Assembly (NCBI GenBank): GCA_937888485.1 | Contig: CALAQQ010000040.1 | Span: forward strand, 1 to 11,486 | Source: an uncultured Clostridia bacterium | GTDB taxonomy: Bacteria > Bacillota > Clostridia > Oscillospirales > Acutalibacteraceae | Direction of reading: 5' to 3' | DNA length: 11,486 bases | The notes under the pieces: generated by a model | Database searches by the model: none | What the model was told of the DNA's origin: nothing | The model's input: the letters and a program-made list of their open reading frames with translations, nothing else | In this document: positions 1-6,759 of the stretch, piece after piece | Numbering within the stretch: position 1 is the first letter of the stretch | How the letters are laid out: the number at the start of each line of letters is the position of its first letter | Position numbers and translations under genes: made by a program

Positions 1-732
1 GAATTCAGAAAGGAATATCTCGGCTCGGGTGTGACCGCCTTTGTTTCGGATGCTCATTCATTCGGAACGGATGCGGTGTTGCTTGCCGACTTTGCAAACC
101 CGTCAAAAAGAGCTGTATGCTGTGACCTTGGTTCGGGCTGCGGAATAATACCCCTTCTCTGGTGCAAAAAAGAAACGGGTAGAATAACTGCCGTTGAAAT
201 CCAGCCTCTCGGAGCGGAGCAGATAAATGCCGCAATCGAGTTCAATAATCTTTCTGAAAGACTCACGGCAGTCAATGCAGACCTTAAAGAACTCAAGGGA
301 ATTGTTCCTTTCGGATGCTTCGATGTCGTAACGATGAATCCACCTTATAAAGCAAGCGGTGCAGGTATTGAAAGCAGAAGCGGTGCGGATAAAATTGCAA
401 GGCATGAAACAATGTGCCTTCTCGGCGATATATGTCAGACGGCAAAAAAACTTCTCAATTTCGGCGGCAGACTTTGTATGTGTATCAGACCCGAAAGAAC
501 AGCGGAATTAATCTGTGAAATGCATTCGGCAGGGATTGAACCGAAAAGAATGAAGTTTGTTTCAAAATGTCCGGGAAAAGCACCGTGGCTTGTGCTCATT
601 GAGGGCAGGAGAGGCGGCAAAACGGGAATAACCGTTGAGCCCGAACTTTTTGTTCATTCGGCAGACGGCGGATATTCCGATGAGATGAAAAAAATCTATG
701 GCGACTATCTTTTGGAGAACAGAGGTGAATAG
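1..732 (+). CDS. trmN6: TrmN6-like tRNA1(Val) A37 N6-methyltransferase, 5' end missing
   Basis: This is an S-adenosylmethionine-dependent methyltransferase of the TrmN6/YfiC/YabB type. By family it methylates N6 of A37 in tRNA-Val in the cytoplasm. The frame is open from base 1, and family-typical sequence (YLGSG, then FGTDAVLLADF) lies before the first GTG at 31, so the gene starts upstream of the window and GTG 31 is internal. Visible motifs, numbered from the first codon here, are the SAM-binding motif I DLGSGCGII (about 42-50) and the N6-adenine catalytic motif NPPY (113-116), preceded by VVTM. 243 codons are present, close to full length for a family of about 245-255 residues, so only a short N-terminus is missing. 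The stop (730-732) lies one base before the rsmI start. The trmN6-rsmI pairing matches yabB-yabC in Bacillus. The methyltransferase class is certain; the exact tRNA target rests on family and context. Confidence 0.85.
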   Translation, partial: EFRKEYLGSGVTAFVSDAHSFGTDAVLLADFANPSKRAVCCDLGSGCGIIPLLWCKKETGRITAVEIQPLGAEQINAAIEFNNLSERLTAVNADLKELKGIVPFGCFDVVTMNPPYKASGAGIESRSGADKIARHETMCLLGDICQTAKKLLNFGGRLCMCIRPERTAELICEMHSAGIEPKRMKFVSKCPGKAPWLVLIEGRRGGKTGITVEPELFVHSADGGYSDEMKKIYGDYLLENRGE

Positions 733-733
733 C

Positions 734-1561
734 TTGAGCGGAACTTTATATGTTGTAGGCACGCCGATAGGAAATCTCGGCGATATTTCTCCGAGAGCGC
801 TTGAAACACTTGAAAACTGCGATTTTATTGCCGCAGAGGATACAAGAGTAACTCTCAAGCTTCTCAACCGTTTTGAAATAAAAAAAACGATGGTCAGCTA
901 TTTTGAGCATAACCGTTTTGAAAGAGGACCCGTTATTGCAGAAAGAATTCTGTTGGGTGAAAATTGTGCTCTTGTTACCGATGCAGGTATGCCGGCAATT
1001 TCAGACCCGGGTGAAGATTTGGTGAAACTCTGCATGGAAAAGGGAATCAGAATCGAATCCGTACCCGGTCCTTGCGCATTTGCAACAGCTCTTGCTGTTT
1101 CGGGAATGCCGTCAAAAAGATTCACTTTTGAAGGCTTTCTTCCCGTTGAAAAATCCGAAAGAAAAGAGCATATTTCGTGGCTTGTCGGTGAAATGCGCAC
1201 CATGATTTTTTATGAAGCACCCCATAAGCTTTCCCAGACTCTTACCGACCTTTATAAGGCACTCGGTGACAGAGAGATTGCAATAGTCAGAGAGCTTACA
1301 AAAATACACGAGCAGGTTATAAAAACGACCCTTTCCGAAGCTTCGGAGAAATATTCAAAAGAGCCAGTAAAAGGAGAACTTGTTCTTATAGTCAAGGGCG
1401 CAGACCCCGAAGAAAAAGAGGATATGACCCTTGAACAGGCGGCAGAATATGCGATGAAGCTTGTTGAAAAAGGAGAGAGCAAAACTCAGGCGGCAAAGCT
1501 TGCTGCAAAGGAAAGCGGACTCAAAAAAGGCGATATTTATAAAATTCTTATTGAGGAGTAA
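734..1561 (+). CDS. rsmI: 16S rRNA (cytidine1402-2'-O)-methyltransferase RsmI
   Basis: RsmI is a tetrapyrrole-methylase-fold enzyme that 2'-O-methylates C1402 of 16S rRNA in the decoding centre. The product has 275 residues, normal for the family (about 270-290). Motifs in order are LYVVGTPIGNLGD (5-17), AEDTR (34-38), the SAM-site segment TDAGMPAISDPG (82-93), GPCAFATALAVSGM (112-125), FEGFLP (132-137), then FYEAPHKL and VRELTKIHE. The Lys/Ala-rich C-terminus (KTQAAKLAAKESGLKKGDIYK) is the usual RsmI helical tail. I chose the TTG at 734 because AGGTGA (723-728) sits 5 bases upstream and the protein then begins MSGTLYVV, as relatives do. A GTG at 725 (adding VNS) with a weaker GGAG at 714-717 is an alternative, and an ATG at 698 would overlap trmN6 too far. 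One base separates it from the trmN6 stop, so the two are co-transcribed. Confidence 0.95.
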   Translation: MSGTLYVVGTPIGNLGDISPRALETLENCDFIAAEDTRVTLKLLNRFEIKKTMVSYFEHNRFERGPVIAERILLGENCALVTDAGMPAISDPGEDLVKLCMEKGIRIESVPGPCAFATALAVSGMPSKRFTFEGFLPVEKSERKEHISWLVGEMRTMIFYEAPHKLSQTLTDLYKALGDREIAIVRELTKIHEQVIKTTLSEASEKYSKEPVKGELVLIVKGADPEEKEDMTLEQAAEYAMKLVEKGESKTQAAKLAAKESGLKKGDIYKILIEE

Positions 1562-1564
1562 AAC

Positions 1565-2176
1565 ATGATACAGTATTTTCTTGAAAGACCCTATCTTATT
1601 GTAATAATGGTTGCTGTTATTTTGCTTACTGTTTTTGTGTGCGTAAAAGCAGGTCAGGCAAGCGCAAGAAGGTCAAAGACAAACGAAGCAATTATAAAAA
1701 AACTCAAAGAAGAAAACGCGCTTCGCAACGAATTTTCCGTTCTTACGGAAAAACTTGCGGAAACAGCTGATGTAACACGACTTTTCAAGGGAGTGGCACT
1801 TAATTTGCAGAAGAAGATTTCCGATGCAACCGATATGGTGTCCGAATTTGAAAAACTCAATGAAGCACAAAGATATATTTATGCCCTTTCATTTGTTGTT
1901 GAAGACGGTGAAAATGCACTCAGCAGTTTTTTCAGAGCAAACGGTCAGCCACTTACGGGCGTATCATTGAAAGCTGTCAGAAAGCTTTTCGGTGAAAACA
2001 TCTGCGAAATTTTCGAAAAAGAATATAATGCATTTGATTCGGATAACGAAGAAGTTTCCATGATACCCGAAGAAATAAGTGCTCTTGATAAGGACTTTTC
2101 GAAGCTTGTTTCAACGGAAGAAATCTGCCGTGTTGCGGGCAGATACATCAAAGAAAACGTTAAAGATTTTATATAG
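1565..2176 (+). CDS. Membrane-anchored hypothetical protein, 203 aa
   Basis: I do not recognise this protein with confidence. It has one N-terminal membrane segment (about residues 10-30, YLIVIMVAVILLTVFVCVKAG), then a basic patch (ARRSK). A charged, probably coiled-coil helix (about 36-70) and a soluble acidic domain follow. With few positive charges before the membrane segment and several after it, the soluble part is probably cytoplasmic. A stretch near 95-125 (LNEAQRYIYALSFVVEDGEN, then SSFFRANG) loosely resembles the DMP19/DUF4375 pattern of an aromatic helix followed by a G-x-x-x-FF-x-N-x-G segment. This is a weak inference. The ATG at 1565 follows GAGGAG (1553-1558), which runs into the rsmI stop, so it is translationally linked to rsmI. 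A hairpin terminator follows at once, making it the last gene of the trmN6-rsmI operon. Confidence 0.8.
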   Translation: MIQYFLERPYLIVIMVAVILLTVFVCVKAGQASARRSKTNEAIIKKLKEENALRNEFSVLTEKLAETADVTRLFKGVALNLQKKISDATDMVSEFEKLNEAQRYIYALSFVVEDGENALSSFFRANGQPLTGVSLKAVRKLFGENICEIFEKEYNAFDSDNEEVSMIPEEISALDKDFSKLVSTEEICRVAGRYIKENVKDFI

Positions 2177-2183
2177 TGTTCTT

Positions 2184-2226
2184 ACCTCATATCGGCATTT
2201 TGTTGCTTATATGAGGTTTGTTTTTA
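2184..2226 (+). terminator. Rho-independent terminator of the trmN6-rsmI operon
   Basis: A perfect 9-bp inverted repeat, ACCTCATAT (2184-2192) with ATATGAGGT (2209-2217), surrounds a 16-base loop. It is followed by the T-rich run TTGTTTTTA (2218-2226). It begins 7 bases after the stop of the 203-residue protein and lies before the next promoter. The stem is only moderately GC-rich. Confidence 0.75.
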
Positions 2227-2264
2227 TGCAATTCAACGAAATGTGAAAAATTTGAAAATATGTG

Positions 2265-2293
2265 TTGACTTATCGGTTTTTGGGACATAGAAT
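2265..2293 (+). promoter_or_regulatory. Sigma-A-type promoter of the ABC transporter operon
   Basis: The -35 box TTGACT (2265-2270) and -10 box TAGAAT (2288-2293) each match consensus at 5 of 6 bases and are 17 bp apart. Transcription would start near 2300, giving a leader of about 40 bases before the ATG at 2339, with AAGGAGTGA at 2324-2332 as ribosome binding site. No operator repeat is obvious in the leader. Confidence 0.75.
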
Positions 2294-2338
2294 GAAGTCA
2301 AAATTCCTTATTAATATGTTTAAAAGGAGTGAATAAAA

Positions 2339-4600
2339 ATGATACCGAAGGATTTGTTGATTAACAAACCCGCAAGTGCAAAAATTACCGCAATTGCTGA
2401 AAAAGAGTTCAAAGGGAAAGAAAAACCTCTTTTTGCAGTTGTCGGTGACCTTGCTGTTGACAGCAGTTACGGTGAGGGTGCGGTCTATGTTACCGAAAAC
2501 CGTATTGTTGCGGTCGGTGACGGATTTGCAGATGGATTTATCAGCCTTGATTTTGCCAACATTGCCGAAATTGCCGTTAAGAGAATGTACGGCAATGCGG
2601 TTCTGAAAGCAAAGACAACGGGCGGTTCATCGGTTGACCTGATGAGATTTACTTTTGCGATTGCCGATATGTGCGATGCGGTTGCCGATTTCATTTCAAA
2701 GATTAACGAGGGAGAAACGGTTGAAAACAGATTTGCCGCCGTTGAGTCAACATTCCGTAATCTGCGTTCATTCTGTCCGAAATGCGGAAGAAAGCTGGCA
2801 TCTCCCAATGCCGAATGTCTTAACTGTCAGGGCAAAAAGAAAATGGTGTCAACGCTTTACCGTTACATAAAGCCTTATATGGGAAAGCTTCTTTTCTGCA
2901 TTGTTCTTTCGGTTATAACGACAGGCGCAGCGCTTGTTCCTCCCTATGTAACGAGCATGATGGTTGATAACATCATTCCGGGCAAGGATAAAAAAATGCT
3001 CCTTTTCATTATCCTTTTCCTTCTCGGAGTGTATTTTGCACAGTATGCAATCGGTGCACTGCGCTCGTATATTCTCCGTGTTGCAGGTGACGGAATTATT
3101 GCCGATCTTAAAAAGGAAATCTATGCAAAAGCGCAGTATCTTCCCATGAAGTTCTATGATAAAACTTCAACGGGTTCGGTTATTAACCGAGTCAATTCCG
3201 ACACAACCGTTCTTCAGCAGTTCATGCTCAGAATAACTCAGGAAGCGGTTGTTCAGCTCTTTATGATGATAGGTATTATCATCATAATGCTCAGTATGAA
3301 CTGGAAACTGACTCTACTTTCGCTTATTCCCGTTCCCGTAGTTGTCATATGCAGCCGTTTCTTCGGCAGAAAAATCGGACCTCTTTACCGCAGAATATGG
3401 CGCAGAGGTGTTTCGATTTCCAATATTCTTGCAGATACAATTCCCGGTATTAGAATAGTCAAGTCTTTCTCAAAAGAAGAGAAAACAATCAATAAATTCG
3501 CTTATCATGTTGATGACTGGCTTGCAGAGGATAAAAAGGTCGCAAAAGTTGCGGCAATTTTTCCTGCGGCGATAACATTCCTTATTACCTGCGGTTCGGT
3601 TATCATCTGGTTTGTCGGCGGTAACATGGTTATCGATACCCCCGACAAGCTTTCACTCGGTGTTCTCGTTTCGTTTATTTCTTATACAAGCATGTTTTAT
3701 GCTCCCGTAAACTTCTTTGCAAATCTCAGCGACTCATATCAGAATGCTCTTGCGTCAACCGAAAAGGTTATGGATATCATCAATGCCGAACCCGAACATG
3801 ACTTTGGAAAAGGCTCTGAACTCGGAGTAATGCAGGGCAGAATTGAGTTCAGAAATGTCAATTTCTCGTTTGACCGTTCAAAGAAGGTTCTCAATGATAT
3901 AAACTTTGTTATTGAACCCGGCGACGTTGTCGGTATTGTCGGCACAACGGGCTCGGGCAAATCAACGCTCATAAATCTTCTCATGCGTTTCTATGATGAC
4001 TATGAGGGAGAAATTCTTGTTGACGGCGTCAATATCCGTGATATCGATATGTCTTATTACCGTTCGCAGATAGGCTATGTTCAGCAGGAGCCCATGATGT
4101 TCCGGGATACCATCTTCAATAACATTGCTTATTCCGTTCCGGGTGCACATCCCGAGCAGGTTCTCAACGCCGCAGATATAGCGAATGCTCACGGCTTTAT
4201 TTCACGTCTTCCCGATGCATATGATACAATGCTCGGTGAGAGAGGTGTCGGTCTTTCGGGCGGTGAAAAACAGCGTCTTTCAATCGCAAGAGCTGTTCTT
4301 AAGAACCCCGGTGTTCTTATTTTCGACGAAGCGACATCGGCTGTTGACTCCGAAACCGAAAAGCTCATTCAGGATGCAATCAACCGTCTTATCAGAGGCA
4401 GAACAACTCTTATGATTGCCCACCGTCTTTCAACTCTCAGAAAGGCAAACAAAATCATCGTTGTTGATAAGGGAAACATCATAGAATTCGGTTCACCCGA
4501 AGAACTTATGGCACTTAAGGGTAAATATTACAAGCTCATTCAGATTCAGTCGATGAGTGAGCAGGTTGCAGCTGAAAAGGCTGCGGAAAATTTTGAATAA
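2339..4600 (+). CDS. ABC exporter (fused permease-ATPase) with N-terminal PH-like and zinc-ribbon extension
   Basis: A type IV (ABCB/MsbA-like) half-transporter of 753 residues, expected to dimerise in the cytoplasmic membrane and export a hydrophobic or peptide substrate; the substrate is unknown. Residues 1-140 form an extension absent from ordinary half-transporters (580-620 aa). It is beta-rich and resembles bacterial PH-like domains (GDLAVDSSYGEGAVYVTENR). Next is a rubredoxin-like zinc ribbon, C146-P-K-C149 and C160-L-N-C163. About six membrane segments follow (roughly 183-205, 220-240, 303-320, 324-342, 406-428, 439-455). The ATPase domain has Walker A GTTGSGKST (535-543), Q-loop YVQQEP (580-585), signature LSGGEKQR (639-646), Walker B VLIFDEA (D663, E664) and switch H695, all intact. 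The same architecture, with a DUF1854 gene next door, occurs in transporters annotated as linked to cyanophycin metabolism. No cyanophycin gene is in this window. It is the first gene of a four-gene operon, and its TAA stop overlaps the next ribosome binding site. Confidence 0.93.
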   Translation: MIPKDLLINKPASAKITAIAEKEFKGKEKPLFAVVGDLAVDSSYGEGAVYVTENRIVAVGDGFADGFISLDFANIAEIAVKRMYGNAVLKAKTTGGSSVDLMRFTFAIADMCDAVADFISKINEGETVENRFAAVESTFRNLRSFCPKCGRKLASPNAECLNCQGKKKMVSTLYRYIKPYMGKLLFCIVLSVITTGAALVPPYVTSMMVDNIIPGKDKKMLLFIILFLLGVYFAQYAIGALRSYILRVAGDGIIADLKKEIYAKAQYLPMKFYDKTSTGSVINRVNSDTTVLQQFMLRITQEAVVQLFMMIGIIIIMLSMNWKLTLLSLIPVPVVVICSRFFGRKIGPLYRRIWRRGVSISNILADTIPGIRIVKSFSKEEKTINKFAYHVDDWLAEDKKVAKVAAIFPAAITFLITCGSVIIWFVGGNMVIDTPDKLSLGVLVSFISYTSMFYAPVNFFANLSDSYQNALASTEKVMDIINAEPEHDFGKGSELGVMQGRIEFRNVNFSFDRSKKVLNDINFVIEPGDVVGIVGTTGSGKSTLINLLMRFYDDYEGEILVDGVNIRDIDMSYYRSQIGYVQQEPMMFRDTIFNNIAYSVPGAHPEQVLNAADIANAHGFISRLPDAYDTMLGERGVGLSGGEKQRLSIARAVLKNPGVLIFDEATSAVDSETEKLIQDAINRLIRGRTTLMIAHRLSTLRKANKIIVVDKGNIIEFGSPEELMALKGKYYKLIQIQSMSEQVAAEKAAENFE

Positions 4601-4612
4601 GGAGGACTTCAT

Positions 4613-5101
4613 ATGTCAAGAAATTTTATAGACGGAAATGAAATACGCATAACCGTAAAAGACAAGATTTTCTGCGATGTGGAGTTCTTCACCGGCGAAA
4701 AACTCGAAAATCTCGAACCTCGCCGACTTTTTCCCGTCAGCGGTCTTTCGGAATATATAACCTTCCTCGATGAAAACGGTGAGGAACAGTTCATAGTCCG
4801 AAAACTCGACAACATGGAACCATCGCAGAAGGAATTGCTTCTCGGCTGTCTTGAGGAATATTACAGAATTCCAAAGATAACAAGACTCATCAGCCGAAGC
4901 GAAAAGCATAAAATCTGGCTCTGGAATGTTGAAACAGACAGAGGTACCTATACCTTTGAGATTATAAACCATATCCAGTCCATGAAGATGTTCTACGATA
5001 AGAGAATTCTCATCAAAGACGGCAACGATAACCGTTATGAAATTCCCAATATCTATGAACTTGACAAACGCAGTCAGAAGCTTATTTTACCTGATATGTA
5101 A
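4613..5101 (+). CDS. DUF1854 family protein, probable ABC transporter partner
   Basis: A 162-residue soluble protein with no signal peptide or membrane segment, matching DUF1854. Recognisable family positions are PRRLFPVSG (36-44), the segment YITFLDENGEEQFIVRKLD (48-66), YRIPKITRLIS (84-94), the hallmark WNVETDRGTYTF (104-115) and the end segment RYEIPNIYELDKRSQKLI (141-158). Biochemical function is unknown. Known members are usually encoded beside an ABC transporter like the one upstream, so a regulatory or accessory role for that exporter is the natural inference. Here 12 bases separate the two genes, and a strong AAGGAGGA ribosome binding site overlaps the transporter's stop codon, indicating tightly linked translation. 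Length is normal for the family. Confidence 0.88.
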   Translation: MSRNFIDGNEIRITVKDKIFCDVEFFTGEKLENLEPRRLFPVSGLSEYITFLDENGEEQFIVRKLDNMEPSQKELLLGCLEEYYRIPKITRLISRSEKHKIWLWNVETDRGTYTFEIINHIQSMKMFYDKRILIKDGNDNRYEIPNIYELDKRSQKLILPDM

Positions 5102-5116
5102 TGAAAGGATGATATT

Positions 5117-5443
5117 ATGAAACTTATACTTGCAATTGTAAATAATGACGACAGCGCGGTTGTGTCCGCAACTCTCACCAAAGAAAACTACAGCGTAACA
5201 AAGCTCTCAACAACGGGCGGTTTCCTCATGATAGGCAATACAACCCTCCTCATCGGTGCAGAGGATGATAAGGTTGCAAGAGCAAAAGAAATAATCCGTG
5301 AATATTCAATGACAAGAAGCAAGGTTGCCAGAACAACAGATTCACTCGGCAGAGGACTTCAGAATAACAGCCTCGAAGAAGAAGTTACCGTCGGCGGTGC
5401 AACTGTATTTGTGCTTGATGTTGAAAGTATGGATAAGTATTAA
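5117..5443 (+). CDS. darA: Cyclic-di-AMP receptor DarA/PstA (PII-like, DUF970)
   Basis: A 108-residue PII-like signalling protein that binds c-di-AMP as a homotrimer in the cytoplasm; Bacillus DarA (YaaQ) and Staphylococcus/Listeria PstA are characterised relatives. The family signature is clear: MKLILAIV at the N-terminus, VTKLSTTGGFL (27-37), GNTTLLIG (40-47) and the C-terminal GGATVFVL (93-100). Length is typical (about 109). The region between about 65 and 88, where DarA has its large flexible loop, is present. The start follows AAAGGA at 5104-5109. It lies 15 bases after the DUF1854 gene and 13 before the phosphoesterase gene, in the same direction, so it shares their transcript. What DarA controls is not well established in any species, which makes the transporter neighbours informative. 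In Bacillus darA sits near the trmN6/rsmI orthologues, in the tmk-holB region. Confidence 0.95.
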   Translation: MKLILAIVNNDDSAVVSATLTKENYSVTKLSTTGGFLMIGNTTLLIGAEDDKVARAKEIIREYSMTRSKVARTTDSLGRGLQNNSLEEEVTVGGATVFVLDVESMDKY

Positions 5444-5456
5444 AAAGGAGACAATA

Positions 5457-6647
5457 ATGAAAAAGATAATCAGCATATTTCTTGCAGTAACATTTATGTT
5501 TTCTCTTTGCATCTTTGCAAACGCAGAAAATGATGAGCTTAAGTTCGGTTCGGACGGAAAATTCACCGTTCTTCAGATAAGTGACCCGCAGGATGACCAT
5601 AATCCCGCATTTGATTTGCCGAACTTTATTAAATTATCCATTGATGAAACAAATCCCGACCTCATAATCTTTACGGGCGACATCGTTGAAGACAGCAGAG
5701 GCGGCGATGTAACAAGCGATGCAGAGCCTTTCAGAGAAGGCGTTGAGGTTGACGGCGATTATTATCAGACTGTAATGAATGTAACCAAAACCTGCGAAGC
5801 AGTTTTTGGTTATGCAGAGGAAAAAGGAATACCTTTTGCCGTTTGCCAGGGTAACAACGATTATCAGAGCGGTGTTACAAACGAAGATTGGCTCAAAATC
5901 TATGACAGCTATAAAAACAGCCTTACCGTTGATGAGAGTAACGATAAGGACGGAAGAATCGATTTTAATCTTGAAATTAAGTCAAGCGACGGAAACAAGA
6001 CCGTTTTCAACATCTGGATGTCGGATAACGGTGGCGGTGGCATCACTGAAGAACAGCTTGCATGGTATAAATCTGAAAGCGCTGCTTTAAAAGAGGCAAA
6101 CGGCGGTGAAGCTGTGCCCTCAGTTCTTTTCCAGCACGTGCCTGTTGATGATATGGGCAATCTCTTTGAAGAATGCAATTTCTGGGATGAGGGTGCAAGT
6201 ATAGGCGATGACGGAAAATGCTACCGTCTTAATAAGAAAATCGCAAACGGATATCACGCAGGCGCAATGATACCCGGCTCATCAACCGAACAGTTCAAGG
6301 CATGGAAAGAATGCGGTGATGTTATCGGTGCGTATTTCGGACATTGGCACACAGAGGGTTATACAGGTATGTGGGACGGTATTGAACTTGGCTTCACCTA
6401 CGGATGTGAATTTGCAAAGCCGGGTCCCTATGGCGTGAGAGTTATAACTCTTCATGAGAATGATATAAAGAATTACGACAATGTTCTTTATACTTATGAG
6501 GGAAGCGTTAAAACAAATAACGCTCGTTTTGAACTTCAGGTTGATAAACCCTACACAGAATATAACAATGCAATCGAAGAATTTTTCGGTGCGATAAAGA
6601 ATGTGTTTATTCTTATAAAAACCGAGATAATAAGTAGCTTTGCTTAA
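5457..6647 (+). CDS. Secreted calcineurin-like metallophosphoesterase
   Basis: A 396-residue exported phosphoesterase of the Icc/purple-acid-phosphatase-like superfamily; the substrate is unknown. Residues 1-23 form a signal peptide (MKK, hydrophobic core, probable cleavage after ANA); there is no lipobox. Metal-site motifs are QISDPQ (D43, Q45), FTGDIVED (D75), GNND (N133-N134-D135), FQHVP (H227) and GHWH (H296, H298). The third motif is normally GNH[DE], so the usual catalytic His is Asn134 here, which may lower or change activity. A short amphipathic, hydrophobic tail (FFGAIKNVFILIKTEIISSF) could touch the membrane. The start is the ATG at 5457: it has AAAAAGGAG (5442-5450) 6 bases upstream and begins a textbook signal peptide, whereas the frame stays open upstream only inside darA. 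It is the last gene of the ABC-DUF1854-darA transcript. No clear terminator follows. Confidence 0.9.
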   Translation: MKKIISIFLAVTFMFSLCIFANAENDELKFGSDGKFTVLQISDPQDDHNPAFDLPNFIKLSIDETNPDLIIFTGDIVEDSRGGDVTSDAEPFREGVEVDGDYYQTVMNVTKTCEAVFGYAEEKGIPFAVCQGNNDYQSGVTNEDWLKIYDSYKNSLTVDESNDKDGRIDFNLEIKSSDGNKTVFNIWMSDNGGGGITEEQLAWYKSESAALKEANGGEAVPSVLFQHVPVDDMGNLFEECNFWDEGASIGDDGKCYRLNKKIANGYHAGAMIPGSSTEQFKAWKECGDVIGAYFGHWHTEGYTGMWDGIELGFTYGCEFAKPGPYGVRVITLHENDIKNYDNVLYTYEGSVKTNNARFELQVDKPYTEYNNAIEEFFGAIKNVFILIKTEIISSFA

Positions 6648-6683
6648 GAAATCATTAAATTTATTAAGAATTGATTAATTGGC

Positions 6684-6712
6684 TTGATTCCCAAAGTTTG
6701 CAATGCTATAAT
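6684..6712 (+). promoter_or_regulatory. Extended -10 promoter of the 262-residue protein gene
   Basis: TTGATT (6684-6689) is followed after 17 bp by a perfect TATAAT (6707-6712), preceded by TG at 6704-6705 (TGCTATAAT, an extended -10). Transcription should begin near 6719. The leader then carries a small hairpin, ACGGC-AATAA-GCCGT (6726-6740), immediately before the GGAAAGGAAG ribosome binding region (6742-6751). Confidence 0.8.
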
Positions 6713-6759
6713 CAATTCATCAAATACGGCAATAAGCCGTCGGAAAGGAAGTCTGAATT

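Noticed and set aside
1..6. GAATTC (EcoRI site) exactly at the window start, possibly a cloning junction
   Set aside because: It encodes Glu-Phe in frame with the TrmN6-like protein and fits its N-terminal sequence, so it is ordinary coding DNA.
31..33. GTG as the start codon of the methyltransferase
   Set aside because: The frame is open to base 1, family-like sequence precedes it, and no ribosome binding site lies upstream.
2177..2338. Riboswitch or c-di-AMP-responsive (ydaO-type) element before the ABC operon
   Set aside because: The leader from the predicted start (about 2300) is only about 40 bases, too short for such an element; upstream sequence is just the terminator and promoter.
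3739..4192. Minus-strand open frames inside the ABC transporter gene
   Set aside because: They overlap the conserved ATPase motifs of a clearly coding frame and have no recognisable content.
5325..5456. Longer N-terminus for the phosphoesterase, overlapping darA
   Set aside because: This stretch is the darA gene read in another frame; the ATG at 5457 has a good ribosome binding site and starts a signal peptide.
6648..6683. AT-rich inverted repeats after the phosphoesterase gene as a terminator
   Set aside because: The possible stems are short, made only of A-T pairs and lack a proper T run; read-through into the next gene cannot be excluded.
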